From assembly GCA_002305755.1 (NCBI GenBank), contig DBQV01000007.1, positions 102,102-121,423 on the forward strand: a DNA stretch of 19,322 nucleotides, written 5' to 3'. Both the position numbers and the translations under genes were made by a program. The DNA is from Christensenella sp. UBA1385. Lineage in GTDB: Bacteria; Bacillota; Clostridia; Christensenellales; Aristaeellaceae. The notes below the pieces were generated by a model that saw only the letters and a program-made list of their open reading frames with translations, did not search any database and had not been told where the DNA came from. Shown here in pieces: positions 1-5,917 of the stretch (positions are counted from its first letter, which is position 1; the number at the start of each line of letters is the position of its first letter).

Positions 1-456
1 AAGGAGGGCTTTCTGCGCAGCGAGACCAGCCTGGTGCAGACCATCGGCCGCGCCGCCCGCAACACCGACGGCCGCGTGATCATGTACGCCGACCAGCCCA
101 CCGACAGCATGATGCGCGCCATCGCGGAGACGACGCGCCGCCGCGACCTGCAGCGCGCCTACAATGAAAAGCACGGCATCACGCCGCAGAGCGTCAACTC
201 AGCCGTGCGAGCGCTGATCGAGATCGCCGCGGACACCGAGGAGCGCTACGCGGGCACGGTATCCCAGGAGGAGAAGGAGGCGCTGATCCGCGCGCTGGAG
301 GATAAGATGCTTTCCGCCGCCGGCGACCTTGACTTTGAGAAGGCCGCCCGCTACCGCGACGAGCTCTTCCAGCTGCAGGGCAAGGCCCCGCTGGAGAAGG
401 AGCAGCCCCAGCCCCTGCGCAGGAGAAGGAGCACGAGGCACCCGAAGGTGAAGTGA
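1..456 (+). CDS. uvrB: UvrABC excinuclease subunit B, C-terminal part (5' truncated by window edge)
   Basis: This is the last 151 codons of UvrB, the DNA-damage-verifying helicase-like subunit of nucleotide excision repair, which hands the lesion to UvrC. The frame is open from base 1, so the gene starts outside the window. Helicase motif VI is visible as QTIGRAARN (visible residues 13-21). It is followed by the conserved stretch with VIMYAD, by QRAYNEKHGITPQ and, at about residues 91-126, by the UVR domain that contacts UvrC (core DLDFEKAARYRDEL). The C-terminal tail is basic and Arg-rich. A strong hairpin terminator lies 27 bases after the stop, and the next gene is convergent. Upstream neighbours (often uvrA or uvrC) cannot be seen. 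Confidence 0.97.
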   Translation, partial: KEGFLRSETSLVQTIGRAARNTDGRVIMYADQPTDSMMRAIAETTRRRDLQRAYNEKHGITPQSVNSAVRALIEIAADTEERYAGTVSQEEKEALIRALEDKMLSAAGDLDFEKAARYRDELFQLQGKAPLEKEQPQPLRRRRSTRHPKVK

Positions 457-465
457 CCATCATCC

Positions 466-480
466 GCCTGAGGATCAGGC
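466..480. other. Small hairpin after uvrB
   Basis: A 6-bp stem with a 3-base loop (GCCTGA / TCAGGC) lies ten bases after the uvrB stop, just before the strong terminator. It may add to transcript-end structure. Such short stems also arise by chance in GC-rich DNA. Confidence 0.35.
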
Positions 481-482
481 AA

Positions 483-518
483 AGGCCCCGGGAAGGCGCA
501 GCAGCCTTCCCGGGGCCT
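483..518. terminator. Bidirectional hairpin terminator between uvrB and the glycan operon
   Basis: A perfect 15-bp stem (483-497 with 504-518) has a 6-base loop GCAGCA. It lies between the convergent ends of uvrB (+) and the DUF4185 lipoprotein gene (-). The + strand is followed by GTGATTTTGCC and the - strand by TTTGCC, so the T-tracts are short but the stem is very stable. It probably ends both transcripts. Confidence 0.8.
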
Positions 519-528
519 GTGATTTTGC

Positions 529-1644
529 CTACTTCAGCGTCGTCTTCATCCACAGTATGTTGTAGACGGGGAAGTAGCGGCTCATGGCAAAGTAGAAGCT
601 CTGCCCCTTGTTTTCCACGTATTTGGGCAGCATGTACGCGCCGTAGAGCGCGGGGTACTGGGCGGCCCGGGCCAGCACATATTCCTGCCCGAAGGGGCCC
701 CAGGGCGTGAGGCCCTCGCGCATCACGATGGCGGCCTTCTTCTCATTCAGGTAGGTGATGATGAAGTTGCCCAGGTACTCGTTGTAGATCACGCTGATCT
801 CGCCCGCCGGGGCCTCGATCACCGTGGCGGCGGCCGGGATGCCCTCGGGCCCCTGCCTCCACATGGGCGCGCCGGCTTCGTCAAGGCCCGTGAAATAGCT
901 GTAGGCGCTAAAATCCTCGAGCTGGTCCACGGGGACCTTCATCAGCGAGACTCCGCCGAATCGGCCCGCCGGGATGCCCCAGATGTACATGGTGTCGCCC
1001 ACCTGCGCGTTGGCCGTCTGGATGAAGCCGCTGTCGCCCGGCCACTGCAGGTCGCTCAGCTTCTGCCAGGTCTGCCCCTGATCCCCGGAAACGGCCAGAC
1101 CGCTGTGGCGGGCGTCCCATCTGCCGGCGGCGCCCCAGTGGCTGACGCTCATGTAGATGCAGTACAGCCTGCCGTTTGCGGCAAACAGGTTGGTGGGGAT
1201 GACCGTCATCTCCTTGTAGTCGGTCTTCAGGCTGCGCAGCAGCTCCTTGGCCTTGCCGCGCCGGTCGGTGACCGCGCCTGTGATGGAAAGACCGTCCGAG
1301 GGGTCTTCATCCTCGATGACGAACAGCACGTTGCTGCGCCAGTTGGCGTAACCTTCGCTTTCAAAAGTGTCGCCGCCGAAGAGGTAGACCTTGCCGTCCA
1401 GCTCCGCCATGCTGCCAAGATCGGTGCCCCACACCCCGAAGCGGGAGAGGGTCTTGTTGGGGCTGTCCTCGCCTGTCAGCATACCGATGTGCTCGGTCTC
1501 AAGGCCATCCAGCTCGTGCAGAGCCCACTGCTTGCCCGGCAGGGCGGCGACGGCCTCATCCTCACCCATGGGCAGAGGGGAGGCTGCCGCGCAGGCCGTG
1601 AGCAGCATCAGAGCGGCCGCCAGCGAGAGCGCGAGGCGCTTCAC
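529..1644 (-). CDS. Surface lipoprotein with DUF4185 domain (GH183-like, putative endo-D-arabinanase)
   Basis: Predicted exported lipoprotein of 371 residues. A basic start and hydrophobic stretch end in a lipobox, LTAC, with Cys18 as the lipidated residue. The mature part carries the hallmarks I associate with DUF4185 proteins, including mycobacterial ones: GTDLG (73-77), LFGGDT (88-93), WRSNVL, TVIPT (147-151), the Trp-Gly pattern around 170-176, SGDQGQTW, GRFG (227-230) and YNEYLG (287-292). DUF4185 founded glycoside hydrolase family GH183 (endo-D-arabinanases). Asp75 and Asp92 are conserved acidic candidates for the active site (inference). The start is GTG, overlapping the GH172 stop as GTGA, with GGAGGA upstream, so it is likely translationally coupled. 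It is the last gene of the operon. It probably makes the first, extracellular cut in an arabinofuranose-containing polymer. The exact substrate is unproven, because DUF4185 also contains uncharacterised subfamilies. Confidence 0.8.
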   Translation of the reverse strand: MKRLALSLAAALMLLTACAAASPLPMGEDEAVAALPGKQWALHELDGLETEHIGMLTGEDSPNKTLSRFGVWGTDLGSMAELDGKVYLFGGDTFESEGYANWRSNVLFVIEDEDPSDGLSITGAVTDRRGKAKELLRSLKTDYKEMTVIPTNLFAANGRLYCIYMSVSHWGAAGRWDARHSGLAVSGDQGQTWQKLSDLQWPGDSGFIQTANAQVGDTMYIWGIPAGRFGGVSLMKVPVDQLEDFSAYSYFTGLDEAGAPMWRQGPEGIPAAATVIEAPAGEISVIYNEYLGNFIITYLNEKKAAIVMREGLTPWGPFGQEYVLARAAQYPALYGAYMLPKYVENKGQSFYFAMSRYFPVYNILWMKTTLK

Positions 1645-2732
1645 GATAGCTCCTCCGGCCGCTGCCAGCGCAGGGCCTCCTCATCCAGCGGCAGGCGCTG
1701 ATCGGCCGGCGGCATGGGGGCGAAGGGCTTGTGCGGCTCCTGCTGGTACCAGTAGGCCGTGGTGCTCCAGTCGTCGCTGCGGTGGTTGTCATGGCCGTGC
1801 TCGATGGTGACGCGGATCTGCCTGTCAAAGCTGATGGGATCGCGCACATGGTAGCGGTAGTAGGTGATCTTGCCCTTCCAGTTCTCCTTGCCGCCCAGGA
1901 TGATGCCGTGGTAGGGGGCGCTGTACTCCTGCTGCGGGCACCAGGACATGTTCACATAGTCCTCCGTGCCGGTGCCGTGCAGCGTGGGCGGCCACTTGGC
2001 CCCGTCGATGAAGATCATGTCGTCGCCCTCGCCCGGCCAGTCCCACAGATTGCTCTCCCGGAGGTTGTGGATGTTGATGTTGCAGCCCACATAGTGCCCG
2101 CGGCCCTCGGCCTCCAGGATCACATAGTTGTCCCTGCCCGTGGTGTTTTCCCCGCCGAAGCAGTAGAAGCGGTTGTCGCCCGCGTCGCTGATGCCCTTGG
2201 TGGGGCATTCCCTGTGCCACTGGGCGTGGAAGTAGAGGGCCTCCTCCGGCAGCTCGATGTCCGCCTCGTAGTCGACATAGAAATAGGTGAGCAGCGGCAG
2301 CGTGCCCTGGTTTTCCACCTCCACGCGCGCGCCCTTTCTGAAGGGCATGGGGAACCAGCAGTTGAAGCCCCGGCCGTTTTCCGGGCTCATCTGCAGGGGT
2401 TCGGCGACAAAGTTCCTGCTCTGCGCGTGGCCCATGCCGAAGAAATCGCCGATGGGCGCCTCCACGCTGGGGCTGGATTCGCCGTCCCAGTACATCCTTA
2501 AGATGGATTTGCGCAGGAAGGCCTCCTCGTCCTTGGGGTCGTTCATCAGCGTCATCCAGATGTGCACGATGCAGCCGGAGCCCTGCAGGTCGGCCAGCAC
2601 CGCGGTTTCGCCGGGCTGCACGTGCCAGCGGTCGTCATTGCCGCCGGTTTGGTCCCAGCTGGAGACGCGCAGCCGCTTCGCGGGCCGCGCCAGATAGAGG
2701 TTGGACAGCTCGGGGGAAAAGTACTTGCTCAT
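1641..2732 (-). CDS. DUF2961 / GH172 family glycoside hydrolase (putative exo-D-arabinofuranosidase)
   Basis: Protein of 363 residues with no signal peptide, so probably cytoplasmic. Its jelly-roll-type sequence matches DUF2961, now GH172. The family includes a difructose-dianhydride-I synthase/hydrolase from Bifidobacterium dentium and exo-alpha-D-arabinofuranosidases acting on mycobacterial arabinan. Visible family features are IVHIWM (55-60), the APIGDFFG stretch (92-99), CWFPMPFRKGA (125-135), WPGEGDD (232-238), GTGTEDY (253-259) and SAPYHG (271-276). Glu235 and Glu257, 22 residues apart, sit in the two motifs that by my recollection hold the catalytic acid/base and nucleophile. The start is ATG with CAGGAG about seven bases upstream. 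The gene lies 30 bases after a permease gene and overlaps the next gene by 4 bases. Family membership is firm. The sugar released (D-arabinofuranose, fructofuranose or another furanose) is inferred from the DUF4185 neighbour. Confidence 0.88.
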   Translation of the reverse strand: MSKYFSPELSNLYLARPAKRLRVSSWDQTGGNDDRWHVQPGETAVLADLQGSGCIVHIWMTLMNDPKDEEAFLRKSILRMYWDGESSPSVEAPIGDFFGMGHAQSRNFVAEPLQMSPENGRGFNCWFPMPFRKGARVEVENQGTLPLLTYFYVDYEADIELPEEALYFHAQWHRECPTKGISDAGDNRFYCFGGENTTGRDNYVILEAEGRGHYVGCNINIHNLRESNLWDWPGEGDDMIFIDGAKWPPTLHGTGTEDYVNMSWCPQQEYSAPYHGIILGGKENWKGKITYYRYHVRDPISFDRQIRVTIEHGHDNHRSDDWSTTAYWYQQEPHKPFAPMPPADQRLPLDEEALRWQRPEELS

Positions 2733-2762
2733 AGACTGCTCCTGTTGCTCAAGTTTTCAGTT

Positions 2763-3614
2763 TTATTTGATGCCTGAGATCATGAGGCCCTTCACGATGT
2801 AGCGCTGGAACACCAGAAAGAGCAGCACCGGCGGCAGCGCAGCCAGCAGGCTGCCCGCCAGCACCACGCCGTAGTTGTTGGCATAGACGTTGTTGTAGGA
2901 ACGGATGACCTGCATCACCTGCACGTACTTCTGGTTGGTCACCGTCATGGCCGGCCAGAGGAAGCTGTTCCAGTAGCCGAGGAAGGCCCCTGTGCCCATG
3001 ATCACATAGGGTGATTTGGCGTTGGGGATGAAGATGCTGTAAAAGATGCGGAAGCGGCTGGCCCCGTCGATCAGCGCGGCCTCCTCCACCGCCATGGGCA
3101 TGTTGAGGAAAAACTGCCTGAAAAAGAAGATGGAATAGGCGCTGGCCAGTCCCGGCAGGATCAATACCCAGTAACTGTCCAGCAGCCCCAGGTTGTTGAC
3201 CACCACAAAGCTGGTGACCAGGATGGTGAGCCCCGGTATGTACATCGACAGCACCGTCAGCCGCCACAGCAGGGTCTTGAAGGTAAATTCGATGCGCGCG
3301 TAGGCGTAGGCGGCCATGGAGTTGATGCTGATCGAGAGCAGCGCGGCGCTGACCGATACGAAGGCCGTGGAGCGCATCGCCTGCCAGAAGGGATAGGTCC
3401 TGTCCTCGGCCAGCTTCTGGAAATTGGCGGTGATCCACTGGCTGGGGAAGAAGCGCAGGGGATTGGCCCTCAGCACCTCCTTGCCCTCCTTGAAGGAGGA
3501 GACAAACATCCACAGCAGCGGGAACACGGAAAACAGCGTGACGATGACCGCGATCACGGTAAAGGCCGTTCTGGCCCTGTGCGGCCTGCCCCGGCGTTTT
3601 AATTCGCTTTGCAT
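2763..3614 (-). CDS. CUT1 sugar ABC transporter permease (MalG/UgpE-like)
   Basis: Inner-membrane permease of 283 residues. Its first membrane span is near residues 17-38 and is followed by the typical SSFKEGKE segment. It has further spans and the cytoplasmic EAA loop (EEAALIDGASRFRIF, from about 177) that docks the ATPase. The C-terminus QRYIVKGLMISGIK is typical of the family. I chose the ATG at 3614 because GAGGAGG lies five bases upstream. A longer reading from 3632 would overlap the preceding gene's stop and lacks its own ribosome binding site. The gene follows its partner permease by 10 bases. No ATPase gene is in the operon, so a shared MsmX-type ATPase elsewhere is likely. Substrate by context: oligosaccharides released by the lipoprotein enzyme. 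Confidence 0.92.
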   Translation of the reverse strand: MQSELKRRGRPHRARTAFTVIAVIVTLFSVFPLLWMFVSSFKEGKEVLRANPLRFFPSQWITANFQKLAEDRTYPFWQAMRSTAFVSVSAALLSISINSMAAYAYARIEFTFKTLLWRLTVLSMYIPGLTILVTSFVVVNNLGLLDSYWVLILPGLASAYSIFFFRQFFLNMPMAVEEAALIDGASRFRIFYSIFIPNAKSPYVIMGTGAFLGYWNSFLWPAMTVTNQKYVQVMQVIRSYNNVYANNYGVVLAGSLLAALPPVLLFLVFQRYIVKGLMISGIK

Positions 3615-3624
3615 GGCGTCCTCC

Positions 3625-4539
3625 TCACTCATCCTGAGACTTCTGAGAGCCGATCACGGTGAATACCAGGCTGTTGAGCGCGCCGATGACGATCATCAGC
3701 AGCAGCGCGGAAGCGATGGTATAGCCCAGGGAGTATTCGGCGCTCTTGAAATTGTTGTACACGTATACCATGGGGGTCAGCGTGCTGTTGACCGGGCCCG
3801 CCCCGCCGAACATCATGTAGGGCAGGTCGAACATCTGCAGCGTGCCCGTCATCAGGTTGATGAGGATCAGGATGAAGGTGTTCTTCATGGAGGGCAGGGT
3901 GATGTAGATCAGCTGCTTGAAGGGCGTGGCGCCGTCCACCTCGGCCGCCTCGTAGTAGCTTTGCGGGATGTTCTGCAGCCCCGCGTACATGATCAGCGAG
4001 TTGTAGCCAAAGCCCATCCAGATGGAGGTGACGGCGATGGACATCTGGGCCAGCGAGGGCTCGGCCAGAAAGGCGATCCGCTTCTGGCCCAGCTGGCGCA
4101 GCAGCCAGTTAAGGATGCCGCCCTGATAGTGAAAGATGAACAGGAAGATCACGCTGGCCACCACGCCCGAAATGACGGTGGGCACGTAGATGGCTGTCTT
4201 GATCAGCGCGCCTGCCCGCTGGTGCATGCCCCGCAGCACATGCGCAAACAGGAAGGAAAACACGAACTGCGCGGGCACGATCATCAGCACGAAGCGCGCC
4301 ATGTTTTCCAGCGATTTGCGAAACAGGGAGTTGCCCAGCACGATGCGGAAGTTTTCCAGCCCGATGAAGGTGGTGCCCTGGTAGAGCTGCCAGTCGGTCA
4401 GGCTTTTTTCCAGCGCCATCACCAGCGGTGTGAACACAAAAATGCCCAGCGCCACCAGCGAGGGCAGTATCATCAGGTAGGCGGTGGCGTGGTCCTTGCG
4501 CCTCAGGGAGCTGAGGCCCGCCGCGCGGCTCTTGGCCAT
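3625..4539 (-). CDS. CUT1 sugar ABC transporter permease (MalF/UgpA/LplB-like)
   Basis: Inner-membrane permease of 304 residues. A basic N-terminus is followed by a first span near 20-43 (LMILPSLVALGIFVF). It then has the periplasmic-side segment with FIGLENF, several further spans and an EAA loop (YYEAAEVDGATPFKQLIYI, from about 195). Two ATGs lie two codons apart. The second (4539) is favoured because AAGGAGG sits seven bases upstream of it but only one base upstream of the first (4545). It pairs with the downstream MalG-like permease to form the heterodimeric channel of the sugar importer. Confidence 0.92.
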   Translation of the reverse strand: MAKSRAAGLSSLRRKDHATAYLMILPSLVALGIFVFTPLVMALEKSLTDWQLYQGTTFIGLENFRIVLGNSLFRKSLENMARFVLMIVPAQFVFSFLFAHVLRGMHQRAGALIKTAIYVPTVISGVVASVIFLFIFHYQGGILNWLLRQLGQKRIAFLAEPSLAQMSIAVTSIWMGFGYNSLIMYAGLQNIPQSYYEAAEVDGATPFKQLIYITLPSMKNTFILILINLMTGTLQMFDLPYMMFGGAGPVNSTLTPMVYVYNNFKSAEYSLGYTIASALLLMIVIGALNSLVFTVIGSQKSQDE

Positions 4540-4571
4540 TTTCATGCCTCCTTCGCGGAAAGTGGGGGGAA

Positions 4572-4595
4572 GGGGAGGGCGCAGGCGCCCTCCCC
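4572..4595 (-). other. Intercistronic hairpin between binding-protein and permease genes
   Basis: A GC-rich stem of 10-11 bp with a very short loop lies between the binding-protein stop and the first permease. On the - strand it is not followed by a T-tract, so it looks like an mRNA-stabilising or partial-termination element rather than a full terminator. Such elements commonly raise binding-protein levels over permease levels. Confidence 0.6.
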
Positions 4596-4606
4596 GGTGA
4601 AACCTT

Positions 4607-5875
4607 TTACTCGGGCTTGACCAGCTTGCTGTTTTCGATGAAGGTGTTGATCTCCTGTTCCGCGGTGGCCAGGGCGTCTTCAGGCGATACGCCGTTGATG
4701 ACCACCTCGTTCATCGCCGCCAGCAGGAAGGCGGACACGTCCCAGGGATAGGACGGCTCCTTGATGCCATAGGGGATGATGTCGCGGGCGACCGTCTGCA
4801 GCCACTCATCCTCGCCGGCCTCGGTGTTTTCCACCAGCCACTTGTCCACGGACTTGCGCACCGTGTACTTGGAGAAGTGGGCGGCCTCAAAGAAGGCGGC
4901 GGGGCGGGAGGGATCGTCGGCCAGCAGCCAGGTGATGAACTCGGCCGCGGCCTCCGGGTGCTGGGACTTGGCGTCGATCTGGTAGGTCCAGCCGCCCATG
5001 GTGCTCTGGAAGGGGCTGCCGTCCGCGGTGGGTACGGCGGCCACGCCGATCTTGTCCACCATCTCGGGCCAGTCGTTGCGAAGCGCGGCGATGCCCCAGG
5101 AGCCGGAGAAGGTGATGGCCACGCTGTCATTGGCCACGAGCGTGGCGGAGTTGTTGTAGTGCTCCAGTGCCTGCGCGGGGGCGGATTCGTCGTCATAGAG
5201 CTGCTTGATATAGGTAAGGAGCGGGGCCAGGTCCTTGATGTCGGCACTGCTCCAGTCCTCTGTCAGCGGCCAGTGGCCCATGGCGGTGTGCTCCCATCCC
5301 CACATGGACCAGTCCATGGTCATGGTGGTGCCGAAAACGTCGTCGGTGGTGAGGGCCTTGGCCATGTCGATGTGCTCCTGCCAGGTCTTGGGCGGGTTCT
5401 CAAAGCCGGCCGCCTTCAGCAGGTCCTTGCGGTAGTACATCACGGCGGCGGGCTCGAGCAGGTGAGGATAGCCGTACACATGGCCGTCCACGGTGATCAT
5501 GTCCAGCACGTTCTCATACAGGTCGTCGTAGGCTTCCTTGGGGATCAGGCCTTCCGTGGCCAGGTTGTAGCCATTGCGCACGTCGGTGGCCAGGTTGGAG
5601 TAGTTGACCACGTAGACGTCGGGCGCGGTGCCGGCGGCGCGGGCCGCGGTCATGCGCTCCTCAAGCGCTCCCTGGTCGACAAACTCAAGGCTCACATGGA
5701 TCTTGTCCGACTGGGCGTTGAACTCCTCCACCATTTTGGTGGTCCAATCCTGGTCGAACTCCTCAAACAGCTGCTTCCAGAAGGTGATCTCCACCTTCTC
5801 GGAGGCCAGGGCGGGCACGGTTCCCAGCGAGAGCGTCAGGCAGAGAACCAGCACGAAGGACAGGGTCTTTTTCAT
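4607..5875 (-). CDS. CUT1 sugar ABC transporter extracellular solute-binding protein (family 1)
   Basis: Protein of 422 residues that captures the transported sugar and delivers it to the two permeases encoded downstream. It starts with a clear signal peptide (MKKTLSF..., hydrophobic to about residue 20) ending in ALA before Ser25, a signal-peptidase-I site. The mature start VEITFWKQLFEEF is typical of family-1 binding proteins, as are the APDVYVVNYSN segment and the C-terminal stretch ending in short charged helices. The ATG at 5875 has GGAGG about eight bases upstream. An in-frame ATG at 5917 lies inside the end of the previous gene and is unlikely. Unusually for a Gram-positive binding protein, I see no lipobox cysteine at the end of the signal peptide, so anchoring is unclear. 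Confidence 0.93.
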   Translation of the reverse strand: MKKTLSFVLVLCLTLSLGTVPALASEKVEITFWKQLFEEFDQDWTTKMVEEFNAQSDKIHVSLEFVDQGALEERMTAARAAGTAPDVYVVNYSNLATDVRNGYNLATEGLIPKEAYDDLYENVLDMITVDGHVYGYPHLLEPAAVMYYRKDLLKAAGFENPPKTWQEHIDMAKALTTDDVFGTTMTMDWSMWGWEHTAMGHWPLTEDWSSADIKDLAPLLTYIKQLYDDESAPAQALEHYNNSATLVANDSVAITFSGSWGIAALRNDWPEMVDKIGVAAVPTADGSPFQSTMGGWTYQIDAKSQHPEAAAEFITWLLADDPSRPAAFFEAAHFSKYTVRKSVDKWLVENTEAGEDEWLQTVARDIIPYGIKEPSYPWDVSAFLLAAMNEVVINGVSPEDALATAEQEINTFIENSKLVKPE

Positions 5876-5897
5876 GGGTGAATCCTCCTTTTTTGAG

Positions 5898-5917
5898 ATG
5901 CTAATCCCCATTAGCAT
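5898..5917 (-). other. Perfect palindromic hairpin over a stop codon, ahead of the binding-protein gene
   Basis: A perfect 8-bp inverted repeat (ATGCTAAT / ATTAGCAT) has a 4-base loop. It contains the TAA stop of the upstream glycosidase-like gene and ends ten bases before the binding-protein ribosome binding site. It is followed by A-rich sequence on the - strand, so it is not a terminator. It is likely an mRNA processing or stability element, or possibly a protein-binding site. Confidence 0.55.

Noticed and set aside
3424..4620. 398-codon open frame on the + strand
   Set aside because: Antisense to the two sugar permeases, composition is His/Gln/Arg-rich without motifs; a shadow frame.
4877..5881. 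334-codon open frame on the + strand
   Set aside because: Antisense to the sugar-binding protein, Gly/Val/His-rich translation, no family features.
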